From Embleya hyalina (GTDB lineage Bacteria; Actinomycetota; Actinomycetes; Streptomycetales; Streptomycetaceae): 64,000 bases of DNA. Positions within the stretch are counted from its first letter, which is position 1. Each line of letters begins with the position of its first letter. The stretch covers positions 172,465 to 236,464 of the forward strand of contig NZ_BIFH01000030.1 in the NCBI RefSeq assembly GCF_003967355.1, in the 5' to 3' direction. This document shows, in pieces, positions 47,645-56,266 of this stretch. Made by a program: the position numbers and the translations under genes. The notes below the pieces were generated by a model, which saw nothing but the letters and a program-made list of their open reading frames with translations, did no database searches and was not told where the DNA came from.

Positions 47645-48676
47645 CTAACGCGCGTGGTCGAAGTCGATCGCGCTGTACGCCCGCAGCTTCGCCAGCCGAT
47701 GCTGGCTGTCGATCTGCCGAATCGTGCCGGACTTCGACCGCATCACCAGCGACGAGGTGAGCGCCGTGCTCGCCCGATACCGCACCCCGCGCAGGAGTTC
47801 GCCGTCCGTGATCCCCGTGGCGACGAAGAAGACGTTGTCGCCGCGCACCAGGTCGTCGGTCAGCAGCACGCGCGAGAGGTCGTGTCCCGCGTCGATCGCC
47901 TTCGCCCGCTCCGCCGCGTCCTTGGGCCACAGCCGACCCTGGATCACGCCACCCATGCACTTGATCGCGGCGGCGGCGATGATGCCCTCGGGCGTGCCGC
48001 CGATGCCGAGCAGCAGGTCGACGCCGGTGCCGTCCTTGGCCGCCATGATCGCGCCGGCCACGTCGCCGTCGGTGATGAACTTGATCCGGGCGCCCGCCTC
48101 GCGGATCTCCTTGACCATCGAGTCGTGCCGGGGGCGGTCCAGGATGCAGACCGTGACGTCCTCGACGGCGCTGTGCTTGGCCTTGGCCACCCGGCGGATG
48201 TTCTCCGCGATCGGCGCGGTCAGGTCCACCACGTCGGCCGCCTCGGGGCCGGTGACCAGCTTCTCCATGTAGAACACGGCCGAGGGGTCGTACATGCTGC
48301 CGCGCTCGGACACCGCCATCACCGCGACCGCGTTGTTCATCCCCTTCGCGGTCAGCGTGGTGCCGTCCACGGGGTCGACCGCGACGTCGCACTCGGGCCC
48401 GGAGAGGTCGCCGACGCGCTCGCCGTTGAACAACATCGGGGCGTCGTCCTTCTCGCCCTCCCCGATCACCACCACACCGTTCATCGACACGGTGTGGATC
48501 AGGCTGCGCATCGCCTTCACCGCGGCGCCGTCCGCGCCGTTCTTGTCGCCCCGACCGACCCACCGGCCGGCCGCCATCGCGGCGGCCTCGGTGACCCGGA
48601 CGAGTTCCAGCGCGAGGTTGCGATCCGGAGCCTCCGGCGCGACTTCGAGTTGCGGGGGTACAGATTGGTCCGTCAT
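47645..48676 (-). CDS. glpX: Class II fructose-1,6-bisphosphatase
   Basis: A 343-residue Li-sensitive, GlpX-type enzyme that hydrolyses fructose 1,6-bisphosphate in gluconeogenesis; it is the usual FBPase of actinobacteria. Metal and phosphate motifs are [11 protein letters not shown] and [12 protein letters not shown]. The C-terminal [20 protein letters not shown] is also family-typical. ATG at 48676. It is divergent from the DUF4245 gene, as in other streptomycetes, and works with pckG at 12.5 kb. Confidence 0.96.
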   Translation of the reverse strand: MTDQSVPPQLEVAPEAPDRNLALELVRVTEAAAMAAGRWVGRGDKNGADGAAVKAMRSLIHTVSMNGVVVIGEGEKDDAPMLFNGERVGDLSGPECDVAVDPVDGTTLTAKGMNNAVAVMAVSERGSMYDPSAVFYMEKLVTGPEAADVVDLTAPIAENIRRVAKAKHSAVEDVTVCILDRPRHDSMVKEIREAGARIKFITDGDVAGAIMAAKDGTGVDLLLGIGGTPEGIIAAAAIKCMGGVIQGRLWPKDAAERAKAIDAGHDLSRVLLTDDLVRGDNVFFVATGITDGELLRGVRYRASTALTSSLVMRSKSGTIRQIDSQHRLAKLRAYSAIDFDHAR

Positions 48677-48817
48677 GCGGCGGGCCTTCCTGTAGGGGAA
48701 CCGGTCCGTAACCACGAGGGGTGCCCTGATCCCCCGGAGCCGTGTTCGCCATCGGGTGCGGGTGGCACGGCGATCGCGTGGCCCGGGTCCGGACTGGTTC
48801 CAACGGGATTGCCCCGA

Positions 48818-48844
48818 TGTTATCGGTGGGCGGTGTTATCGGTG
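48818..48844. repeat. Direct repeat in the glpX/DUF4245 divergent region
   Basis: TGTTATCGGTG at 48818-48828 and again at 48834-48844, period 16. A tandem site of this kind may control one or both genes. Confidence 0.45.
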
Positions 48845-48892
48845 CGGGTAGGCCGTGCGGAATCGGCCGGCGGGCAATGCGACCATGTTCGG

Positions 48893-49417
48893 GTGGCGAG
48901 GAAGTCGGGTCGCGAGACCGTTCGAGACATGGTTCTTTCCCTGGGCGCGTGTGGCCTGGTGGTCGGTGCGCTGTTCCTGGTGGCTCCGCACAACGAGAGC
49001 GATCCCGTGCGTCGGGTGGCCTACGAGACGTCGTTCCGACAGGCGGCCCGGGTGGCCCCGTACCCGCTGCTCGCCCCGCAGGGCCTGGACGAGCGTTGGC
49101 GGGCGACCTCGGTGGACTACCAGGGCGTCGACCGCAACCAGACCAAGTGGCACATCGGGTTCATCAACCCCGACGAGAAGTACGCCGCGGTGGAGCAGAG
49201 CAACGGCTTCAGCGACGAACTGGTCCGGGACAAGGGCAAGCGCGGCCGACCGATCGGCGATCGCGACGTGGCCGGCGAGCAGTGGAAGGCGTACGACGGC
49301 CCCAAGTACCGCTCGCTGGTCCGGGTGCGCGACGGCGTCACCACGATGGTCACGGGCAACGCGACTTTCGAGGATTTGACCGTTCTCGCCGCATCCCTGC
49401 GTCCCGCCGGCGTCTGA
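48893..49417 (+). CDS. DUF4245 single-pass membrane protein
   Basis: A 174-residue protein with one helix near the N-terminus (about 12-32, MVLSLGACGLVVGALFLVAP) and an extracytoplasmic DUF4245 domain (YQGVDRNQTKWHIGFINPDEKYAAVEQS, GEQWKAYDGPKYRSLVRV). GTG 48893 was chosen to give the usual short N-terminus. Function unknown. It neighbours glpX and xseB in streptomycetes; here the xse genes are further away because two protease genes intervene. Confidence 0.85.
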   Translation: MARKSGRETVRDMVLSLGACGLVVGALFLVAPHNESDPVRRVAYETSFRQAARVAPYPLLAPQGLDERWRATSVDYQGVDRNQTKWHIGFINPDEKYAAVEQSNGFSDELVRDKGKRGRPIGDRDVAGEQWKAYDGPKYRSLVRVRDGVTTMVTGNATFEDLTVLAASLRPAGV

Positions 49418-49720
49418 GTCGAAATACGCGAGATCCGTCCGACGTATCGGGGTGATTCGGGCGGCCCAGTGCACATGTTGCGCAGGTGCTTGTAAAGCTT
49501 TTGTAAAGACCCAACGTCCTCCCCTGCCCCGTTCGTTGCTCCCGCCCCTAGGGTCCGGAAGCCCGGTCGAACATGCGTCGGCGCCGTCGTGACCCGATGG
49601 TTGCCGGCACAGGTCCACCGGGCTTTCCGAGCCGTCCCGACGCCGTGTGCGCTTGATCAGATCCCGCGCGGCGTCGCTTTGCGTCCGGGGGATGGCCCCC
49701 CGGTCGGAAAGGGGAGCACG
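49418..49720. other. Promoter region of the first M6 protease
   Basis: No gene. It contains the TTGTAAAG direct repeat at 49490-49508 in an AT-richer context. The leader from about 49520 to 49720 is GC-rich with no other recognised element. Confidence 0.45.
49490..49508 (+). promoter_or_regulatory. TTGTAAAG direct repeat upstream of M6 protease
   Basis: TTGTAAAG at 49490-49497 and 49501-49508, period 11 (one helical turn), about 215 bases before the start. A candidate activator or repressor site. Confidence 0.45.
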
Positions 49721-52540
49721 TTGAGTCCATTGATACCCGGGAGGGCTGCGACGCCGCCCCGAGGCGTCCGGCGGGTGAAGCGCCGCGTGGCACTGCTGTC
49801 CGTGTCCGCGCTGGCGATCACCGGCCTCGCGGCCACGACCGCGCCCTCGACATCCGCCACGCCTACGCGCGTGGACACCACAAAGGCGGTGTGGAACCCG
49901 GGCCCCGAGGACCACTACGTCAACTCCGTCGATGCGGCGATCGACACCAGCGCGCTGCCGGACGATCCGGCCAAGGCGGCGGCGCTCAAGGCGCAGAACG
50001 AGCGCAACGCCGCGACCAAGCGCAAGAATTCGGACGGCAACCCGCGCGCCGCCGCCCAGCTCAAGGAGCTCGAGGCCGAGGCGAGCCGCACGGGCAAGAG
50101 CCCGGCCGAGATCAAGGCCGAGCGCAGCGGCAAGCCCGCCGACGCCAAGCAGAACGCGAAGCTGCTCACCGTCCTGGTCGAGTTCAACGACCAGGCCAAC
50201 GACGACTTCTCGGGGTACAAGCGCCCGACCAGCGTGTCGGACCCGACCTGTGTCACCGAGCCCCCCGGCACGGTGAAGAACGGGCCGCTGCACAACCAGC
50301 TGCCCAACCCGGCGCTGAACCCGAACGACAACAACACGCAGTGGGTGCCGAACTTCGACCAGGCCCACTACAACAAGATGCTCTACACCAAGGAGGGCAT
50401 CACCGAGCGCATGCGCACCGACCTCAAGGGGCCGGACGGCAAGCCGGGCATCAGCCTCGCGGGCCAGACCATGCGCAACATGTACGAGGAGATGTCGGCC
50501 GGAAAGTACTCCGTCTCCGGCGAGGCCACCTCCTGGATCAAGGTTCCGCACTCCGAGGCCTGGTACGGCGCGGGTGCCTGCGGCAACGCCCAGCAGGACA
50601 ACAGCGGCAGCCCGCAGAACCCGCTCGGCGCGCAGAAGCTGGCCATCGACGCGGTCGACGAGCTGGCGAAGTCGCAGCCGAACTTCCCGTGGGCGGACTA
50701 CGACAAGGAAGACCCGGGCGACGCCGACCACGACGGCAACACCCAGGAGCCCGACGGCGTGGTGGACCACCTGGTCCTGGTCCACGCCGGCAAGGACAAG
50801 TCCGCCGGCGGCGGCGCCGAGGGCACCTACGCCATCTGGGCACACGCCTCCACCGTGCTCTTCGGACACCAGGTCCCCGGCAGCGACATCAAGATCGCGA
50901 ACTACATCGTCCAGCCCGAGGACTCCGGAGTGGGCGTCTTCGCCCACGAATTCGGCCACGACCTCGGACTCCCCGACCTGTACGACAACTTCAGCGGCGG
51001 GCAGACGGACCTGAACTTCTGGGACCTGATGTCGGCCGGTTCGCACACCGGCCCGCTGTTCCAGTCGCAGCCCGCGCACATGGGCATCTGGGACAAGTAC
51101 GCGCTCGGTTGGCTGACCCCGGACCTGGTCAAGGTCGGTGACCGGCCCAAGGTCGCCACCCTGGGTCAGGCCGCGAAGACGCCCAAGGGCACCTCGCGGG
51201 GCATCCGGGTCAACCTGCCGAACAAGCAGGTCGCGGTCGGCAAGCCGCACGGCGGCAACGGCATGTGGTACTCCGGTCAGGACCAGGCCTGGTCCGACGT
51301 CCGGATCGAGCGCGCCATCGCGGTGCCGGCCGGCTCCGACGTGAAGTTCTGGATGTGGAACGACTACGTCATCGAGCAGGACTGGGACTTCGGCTTCGTC
51401 GAGGTGTCCACCGACAACGGCGCCACCTGGAAGCAGCTCGCGGTCAAGGACGAGGCGGGCGCGCTGGTCAGCACGCCGGCGGACTACCCGGACCCGCAGA
51501 AGAACCTGGCCACGTTCCGCAAGACCAGCGGTCTGACCGGCTCCAGCAACGGGTGGCGGCACGACAACGTGGACCTGACCCCGTACGCGGGCCAGAACAT
51601 CAAGCTGCGGCTGGACCTCAACACCGACGCCGCCTTCATGGAGAAGGGTTGGTTCGCCGACGACTTCTCGCTCACCAACGGCGGCACCACGGTGTGGTCC
51701 GACGACGTGGAGCAGGGCGACAACGGCTGGACCGCGATCAAGGGCACCAACGCGATCACCAAGGGCGAGGGCTGGGGCCGGACCAACGGCACCTTCGAGC
51801 GGGAGCAGTACTACCTGCTGGAGTGGCGCAACCTGTCCGGCTTCGACGAGGGCCTGAAGTACGCGTACACCGCCGGCGAGAACGGCAAGACCAACCGGGT
51901 GCCGTACAACGCGCCGGGCATGCTGGTGTGGCTGCGCGACAACGAGTACCAGAACAACGGCGTCAACTTCAACATCAACAACGGGCCCTCGTGGGGTCCG
52001 AAGGGTGAGCTGTTGATCGTCGACTCGCACCCGGACCCGCTGCGCTTCTCCGGCGACGCCGCGGCGCAGTTCCCCAAGCCCGACCCGAACAGCCCGGGCA
52101 TCGAGTCGAAGAACGTGTTCGGCAACCTCGGCTCCCGGTCGCAGTCGGCCAACGCGGCGTTCGGCTTCACCAAGACCACGCCGTTCACGGACTGCATCCC
52201 CGGGACCAAGTACTGCACCTCCTTCGGGGCGCAGAACCCGGTGACGCTGTTCACCGACACGGTCGGCTGGGCGCCGGGCACCGAGATGTACAAGGGTCGC
52301 GCGCTGCCCAAGGACCGCTACGGCTCGGCCGTGGTCCCGGCGAAGGCGCCGTACACGACCAAGGTCACCAAGGCGGACGGCACGCTGGACAAGGACGCGT
52401 TCGGCAAGCTGTTCCACGGCTCCGAGTTGGGCACGGGCAACCCGGGCTTCGACAAGGGCTACGGCGTGACCGCGCTGCCGGTGCTCCCGCTGCCGGGCGG
52501 CTCCGGTGCGGTGGTCTGGATCCTGCCCGCGCAGAAGTAG
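49721..52540 (+). CDS. Secreted M6 (immune inhibitor A-like) metalloprotease
   Basis: A ~939-residue exported zinc protease. A basic N-terminus and hydrophobic signal (VALLSVSALAITGLAATTA) are followed by a propeptide and the M6 catalytic domain with HEFGHDLGLPD (His409, Glu410, His413). C-terminal beta domains contain repeated jelly-roll-like segments (WFADDFSLTNGG, WSDDVEQGDNGW). TTG 49721 has AAAGGGGAG just upstream; GTG 49775 is the alternative. A paralogue lies inverted at 53.0 kb. Bases 50682-51001 match that paralogue at 319 of 320 positions. Confidence 0.88.
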   Translation: MSPLIPGRAATPPRGVRRVKRRVALLSVSALAITGLAATTAPSTSATPTRVDTTKAVWNPGPEDHYVNSVDAAIDTSALPDDPAKAAALKAQNERNAATKRKNSDGNPRAAAQLKELEAEASRTGKSPAEIKAERSGKPADAKQNAKLLTVLVEFNDQANDDFSGYKRPTSVSDPTCVTEPPGTVKNGPLHNQLPNPALNPNDNNTQWVPNFDQAHYNKMLYTKEGITERMRTDLKGPDGKPGISLAGQTMRNMYEEMSAGKYSVSGEATSWIKVPHSEAWYGAGACGNAQQDNSGSPQNPLGAQKLAIDAVDELAKSQPNFPWADYDKEDPGDADHDGNTQEPDGVVDHLVLVHAGKDKSAGGGAEGTYAIWAHASTVLFGHQVPGSDIKIANYIVQPEDSGVGVFAHEFGHDLGLPDLYDNFSGGQTDLNFWDLMSAGSHTGPLFQSQPAHMGIWDKYALGWLTPDLVKVGDRPKVATLGQAAKTPKGTSRGIRVNLPNKQVAVGKPHGGNGMWYSGQDQAWSDVRIERAIAVPAGSDVKFWMWNDYVIEQDWDFGFVEVSTDNGATWKQLAVKDEAGALVSTPADYPDPQKNLATFRKTSGLTGSSNGWRHDNVDLTPYAGQNIKLRLDLNTDAAFMEKGWFADDFSLTNGGTTVWSDDVEQGDNGWTAIKGTNAITKGEGWGRTNGTFEREQYYLLEWRNLSGFDEGLKYAYTAGENGKTNRVPYNAPGMLVWLRDNEYQNNGVNFNINNGPSWGPKGELLIVDSHPDPLRFSGDAAAQFPKPDPNSPGIESKNVFGNLGSRSQSANAAFGFTKTTPFTDCIPGTKYCTSFGAQNPVTLFTDTVGWAPGTEMYKGRALPKDRYGSAVVPAKAPYTTKVTKADGTLDKDAFGKLFHGSELGTGNPGFDKGYGVTALPVLPLPGGSGAVVWILPAQK
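50682..51001 (+). repeat. 320-bp inverted repeat, left copy, inside M6 protease 1
   Basis: By hand alignment it matches the reverse complement of 54547-54866 at 319 of 320 bases; the one difference changes Asp to Asn (GSDIK/GSNIK). Both copies cover the zinc site in the same reading frame. Flanking parts of the two genes are clearly diverged. Confidence 0.92.
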
Positions 52541-52639
52541 GTTCCTCCGCGCGTGACGGTCGAGTGACGGTCGCGTGGGGGTGGAATCGGTAGGTCCGGT
52601 GGATCCGTTGGATCCGGTGGATCCGTGGGATTCGTAGGA

Positions 52640-52675
52640 CGAAAGGGGCGCTCCCGAGTGGGAGCGCCCCTTTCG
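52640..52675. terminator. Bidirectional terminator
   Basis: A perfect 16-bp stem CGAAAGGGGCGCTCCC with its complement and a 4-base loop, between convergent M6 protease 1 and xseB. Just before it (about 52593-52636) is a small GGATCCG-containing 9-base tandem repeat. Confidence 0.9.
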
Positions 52676-52711
52676 CCGTGCCGGTCGCCTCGTGTCGGGT
52701 TGGTCGGCGGG

Positions 52712-52981
52712 TCAGTCGTCCCGCTCGCCCGACTCGTCCGGCGCGCCGTCGGCGCCGGCGCGCTCGGCGCGGACCGCCGCGTCCAGGCGAGCCCGGGCGC
52801 CGTCGAGCCACTGCTCGCAGACCACGGCGAGCCGCTCGCCGCGCTCCCACAGGGCCAACGACTCCTCCAGGGTGATGCCGCCGGTCTCCAGGCGGCGCAC
52901 GACCTCGATCAGCTCGTCACGGGCCTGCTCGTAGGCCGGCGCCTCGTCCTCCGGCACGGATGCGGTCTGCTGCTCGCTCAT
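52712..52981 (-). CDS. xseB: Exodeoxyribonuclease VII small subunit
   Basis: An 89-residue helical subunit needed for ExoVII activity, which degrades single-stranded DNA. The core ([51 protein letters not shown]) is the XseB signature. Its partner xseA is normally directly upstream. Here it is 3.3 kb away, with an M6 protease gene on the same strand ending 29 bases before xseB, so xseB is probably now transcribed with the protease. Confidence 0.93.
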   Translation of the reverse strand: MSEQQTASVPEDEAPAYEQARDELIEVVRRLETGGITLEESLALWERGERLAVVCEQWLDGARARLDAAVRAERAGADGAPDESGERDD

Positions 52982-53010
52982 GGCGCCAGCCTAGTTCGTG
53001 GGTGTCGGGG

Positions 53011-55725
53011 TCACGGGCGGGCGGAGGTGACCCGCACGGCGGCGCCGCGGTTCGGGTCGCGCCCGGCCGGGCTCACGAGCGTGGCCGAGGCGCCGTAGGC
53101 GAGGGTGGGGCCGGGATCGCCGTCGCCGAGCACGGAGCCCTTGTACGGCACGCCGTGGTGCTCGGGATCGGGCGAGCCGTCCGGAAGGACCACCCGGGTG
53201 CTGTACGGCCCGCGTGCGGGCACCACGGTCGACCCGTCGGTGAAGCGATCCACGGGCGCGCCGTCGACGTACTCCACGCCCGGCGCCCAGCCGCGCGCGT
53301 CGGAGAACGCGCGGACCGGTTCGCGGGCGGCGAAGTCCTGGCACCACGCGCCGTTGGAGTGGCACGCGACGAACGTCGGGGTGGGGGCGAAGCCGAACGC
53401 GGCGTCGGCGGACTGGGCGCGGCTGTCCAGGTTCTTCCGCGGGTTGCCCTTGGCCGTGTAGTGCTCGGCCGCCTCGCCCGTCCAGCGGCGCGGGTCGGGA
53501 TGGGCGTCCACGAGCAGGGTCTGGCCCTTGGCGCCGTAGCTGGGCGGGGCGCCCAGATTGAAGTTCACGCCGTTGTTCTGGTACTCGGCGTCGCGCAGCC
53601 AGACCAGCATGCCGGGCACGTTGTAGCCCAAGCGGCGGACCTGTACGCCCCGTTCGTCGCTGTGTCCGGCGGTGTAGGCGTGGCTCAGGCCGCGGTCGAA
53701 GCCGACGGGCGCGCGCCATTCCAGGAGGTAGTACTGCTCGCGGTCGACCTCGCCGGAGGTCTGCCCCCAGCCCGCTCCGCGGGTGACCGTGGTGCTGCCC
53801 TTGATCGCGGTCCAGCCGTTGTCGCCCCGCTCCACGTCGTCGGACCACACCGTGGCGCCGTCGGGGCCGCCGGTGAGTGTGAAGTCGTCGGCGAACCAGC
53901 CCTTCTCCATGAAGGCGGCGTCGGTGTCGAGGTCCAGCCGCAGCTTGATGTTCCGGCCCGCGTACGGGGTCAGGTCGACGTTGTCGTGCCGCCAGCCGTT
54001 GGTGGTGCCGGTCAGGCCGTCGGCCTTGCGCAGCTCGGCGAGGTTGTGGTTCGGGTCGGGGTAGTCGGGCGGGGTGCTCACGAGGTTGCCGGCCTCGTCC
54101 TTGACCGCGAGCTGCTTCCAGGTGGCGCCGTTGTCGGTGGAGGCCTCGACGAAGCCGAAGTCCCAGTCCTTTTCGATGGTGTAGTCGTTCCACATGGAGA
54201 AGGTCGCGGGGCCGCCGGTGGGGACCGCGAGGTCGCGGACGAGGCGGGCGTCGGACCATTCCTGGTCCCGCTCCGAGTACCACATGTGCGTGCCGCTGTG
54301 CGGGGTGCCGATCCGGACACGTTCGTCGGGCAGGTTCACCCGGACCGCGTCGCGGGTGCCGGGCGGCGGGGCGGCGGCGGCGCCGAGCAGCACGGTGGAG
54401 GGGGCGCCGCCGACCGGGACGACCGGGGGATCGATCCAGCCCAGCACGTACTTCGACCACGCGCCCATGTGCGCGGGCATGGTCTGGAACAGCGGGCCGG
54501 CGTGCGATCCGGAGGACATCAGATCCCAGAAGTCGACGTCGGTGTCCCCGCCGCTGAAGTTGTCGTACAGGTCGGGGAGTCCGAGGTCGTGGCCGAATTC
54601 GTGGGCGAAGACGCCCACTCCGGAGTCCTCGGGCTGGACGATGTAGTTCGCGATCTTGATGTTGCTGCCGGGGACCTGGTGTCCGAAGAGCACGGTGGAG
54701 GCGTGTGCCCAGATGGCGTAGGTGCCCTCGGCGCCGCCGCCGGCGGACTTGTCCTTGCCGGCGTGGACCAGGACCAGGTGGTCCACCACGCCGTCGGGCT
54801 CCTGGGTGTTGCCGTCGTGGTCGGCGTCGCCCGGGTCTTCCTTGTCGTAGTCCGCCCACGGGAAGTCGGGCCGGGCGGCGGCCAGCGCGTCCACCGCGTC
54901 GGTGACGAACTGCCTTACCCCGCGCGGGTTCCGCGGGCTGCCGCCGTTGTCCTGGCGGATCGCGCCGCAGTGGCCGGCGGCGTACCAGGCCTCGGAGTGC
55001 GGGACGGTCACCCAGCCGGCCGCCTCGCCGCCGATCGAGTAGGAGCCGTGCGACATTTCCCGGTACATCGAGCGCATGCTCAGGCCGGAGAGGTCGATGC
55101 CCGGCTTGCCGTCGGGACCGGTCAGGTCGGGACGGACGCGCTCGGTGATGCCCCGGTCGGAGTAGAGCATCCGGTCGTAGTGATCCTTGCCGAAGTCCGC
55201 GACCCACAGCGTGTTGTTGTCCCGGCCGCCGGCCGCCGGATCCGGGAGCAGATTGTGCCGGGGACCGTTCTTGACGGTGCCCGGCGGTTCGGTCACGCAG
55301 GTCGGATCGGCCACGCTCGTGGGCCGGCGGAACCCGGAGAAGTCGTCGTCGGCGTGCTCGTCGAACTCGACGAGAAGGGTCAGGAGCCGGGCCTCGCGGT
55401 GCGGTGCGCCCTCCTGGGCCCGAGGACTGACCCCGGTCCGGGCGGCGACCGCCTCGGCCCGCGCGAGCCGGCGCGCGGCGACGGGATTCCCGGCGGCGAA
55501 CTTGCGGTCGTACTCCCGCGCCCGCCGCTCGGCCGCGAACGCCCGCTCACGCACCTCCGGCGGCACATCGGGTGGCAACGGATCCCTCGGCGCAACGTAG
55601 TTCACATAGGAGTCGGCGACGGACGGATTCCACCGCGCGGGCGAGTCGTCGTCGGCGCGGGCCACGGAGGACGTGACGACACCGGTGAACAACAACGCGG
55701 ACGCGGCCAGCAGATGACGCAACAC
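53011..55725 (-). CDS. Second secreted M6 metalloprotease, inverted paralogue
   Basis: A 904-residue paralogue of the 49.7-kb protease, in opposite orientation. It has a signal peptide (LLAASALLFTGVVTSSVARA), a propeptide, the zinc site HEFGHDLGLPD (first His at residue 375) and similar C-terminal domains with NGWRHDNVDLTPYAG. GTG 55725 starts it. It lies between xseA and xseB. Besides the 320-bp near-identical tract it shares 54092-54169 (76 of 78) and 53881-54000 (115 of 120) with its partner, separated by diverged stretches, a mosaic pattern. Confidence 0.88.
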   Translation of the reverse strand: MLRHLLAASALLFTGVVTSSVARADDDSPARWNPSVADSYVNYVAPRDPLPPDVPPEVRERAFAAERRAREYDRKFAAGNPVAARRLARAEAVAARTGVSPRAQEGAPHREARLLTLLVEFDEHADDDFSGFRRPTSVADPTCVTEPPGTVKNGPRHNLLPDPAAGGRDNNTLWVADFGKDHYDRMLYSDRGITERVRPDLTGPDGKPGIDLSGLSMRSMYREMSHGSYSIGGEAAGWVTVPHSEAWYAAGHCGAIRQDNGGSPRNPRGVRQFVTDAVDALAAARPDFPWADYDKEDPGDADHDGNTQEPDGVVDHLVLVHAGKDKSAGGGAEGTYAIWAHASTVLFGHQVPGSNIKIANYIVQPEDSGVGVFAHEFGHDLGLPDLYDNFSGGDTDVDFWDLMSSGSHAGPLFQTMPAHMGAWSKYVLGWIDPPVVPVGGAPSTVLLGAAAAPPPGTRDAVRVNLPDERVRIGTPHSGTHMWYSERDQEWSDARLVRDLAVPTGGPATFSMWNDYTIEKDWDFGFVEASTDNGATWKQLAVKDEAGNLVSTPPDYPDPNHNLAELRKADGLTGTTNGWRHDNVDLTPYAGRNIKLRLDLDTDAAFMEKGWFADDFTLTGGPDGATVWSDDVERGDNGWTAIKGSTTVTRGAGWGQTSGEVDREQYYLLEWRAPVGFDRGLSHAYTAGHSDERGVQVRRLGYNVPGMLVWLRDAEYQNNGVNFNLGAPPSYGAKGQTLLVDAHPDPRRWTGEAAEHYTAKGNPRKNLDSRAQSADAAFGFAPTPTFVACHSNGAWCQDFAAREPVRAFSDARGWAPGVEYVDGAPVDRFTDGSTVVPARGPYSTRVVLPDGSPDPEHHGVPYKGSVLGDGDPGPTLAYGASATLVSPAGRDPNRGAAVRVTSARP
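54547..54866 (-). repeat. 320-bp inverted repeat, right copy, inside M6 protease 2
   Basis: Reverse-complement partner of 50682-51001 with one mismatch by hand alignment. Together the copies enclose 51002-54546, which contains both protease 3' ends and xseB. Confidence 0.92.
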
Positions 55726-56266
55726 ATGCGCAAAATATGCCGCTTCACCGGCCGGTCGAGTGAAATCCGACGTCTTGTCCTACAAATGGGCCAACCCAAC
55801 CCCACCACAACACCCACACAGCCGACCCCAACACCCCCCCGACACCCGAGGCCCCCAAGCCCGACACCCCCAGCCGGTCCGAGCGTTCGAGGAAGCCCAA
55901 GCCCCGACATCCCCACACCCCACCCACCCCCACAGCCCGTCCGGCGTTTGAGGACACTCGAGCCAGGCACCCCGTTACCGCAGCCGGTCCGCTCGGGCCC
56001 GTACCCCCCAGCCGGTCCGGCGCTTGAGGACAAGCGGGCCGCAGGCCGGCCCCGGCAGGCGTGATCGCGTGGGCCATCCATCCCGGCCCGTCCGGCGTTT
56101 GAGGACACTCGGGCCAGGCACCCTCTTACCGCAGCCGGTCCGCTCGGGCCCGTACCCCGCCAGCCGGTCCGGCGCTTGAGGACAAGCGGGCCGCAGGCCG
56201 GCCCCGGCAGGCGTGATCGCGTGAGCCACCCATCCCAGCCCGTCCGGCGCCTGAGGACCGGCGTCG
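55726..56266. other. Repeat-rich gap between M6 protease 2 and xseA
   Basis: No real gene; frames here are low-complexity. The first ~200 bases are unusually C- and A-rich on the plus strand (CCCCACACCC-like). The rest is a tandem repeat array. The AT-rich AAAATATG just before the protease start may be its promoter -10 area. Confidence 0.6.
55936..56258. repeat. Two tandem 151/152-bp units with a recurrent CCGGCGTTTGAGGAC core
   Basis: Units begin at 55936 and 56087, with a partial third at 56239. Each unit has two core copies: one CCCGTCCGGCGTTTGAGGAC at its start and one CCGGTCCGGCGCTTGAGGAC (56012 and 56164). The units differ at only a few bases. Motifs of this kind recur in many Streptomyces intergenic regions; their function is not known. 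Confidence 0.85.

Noticed and set aside
52593..52636. GGATCCG 9-base tandem repeat before the xseB terminator
   Set aside because: Short, degenerate and non-coding. No function suggested beyond simple-sequence slippage.
55936..56258. CRISPR-like array
   Set aside because: The 20-base cores are spaced by sequence that itself repeats in 151-bp units, so there are no unique spacers and no cas genes.
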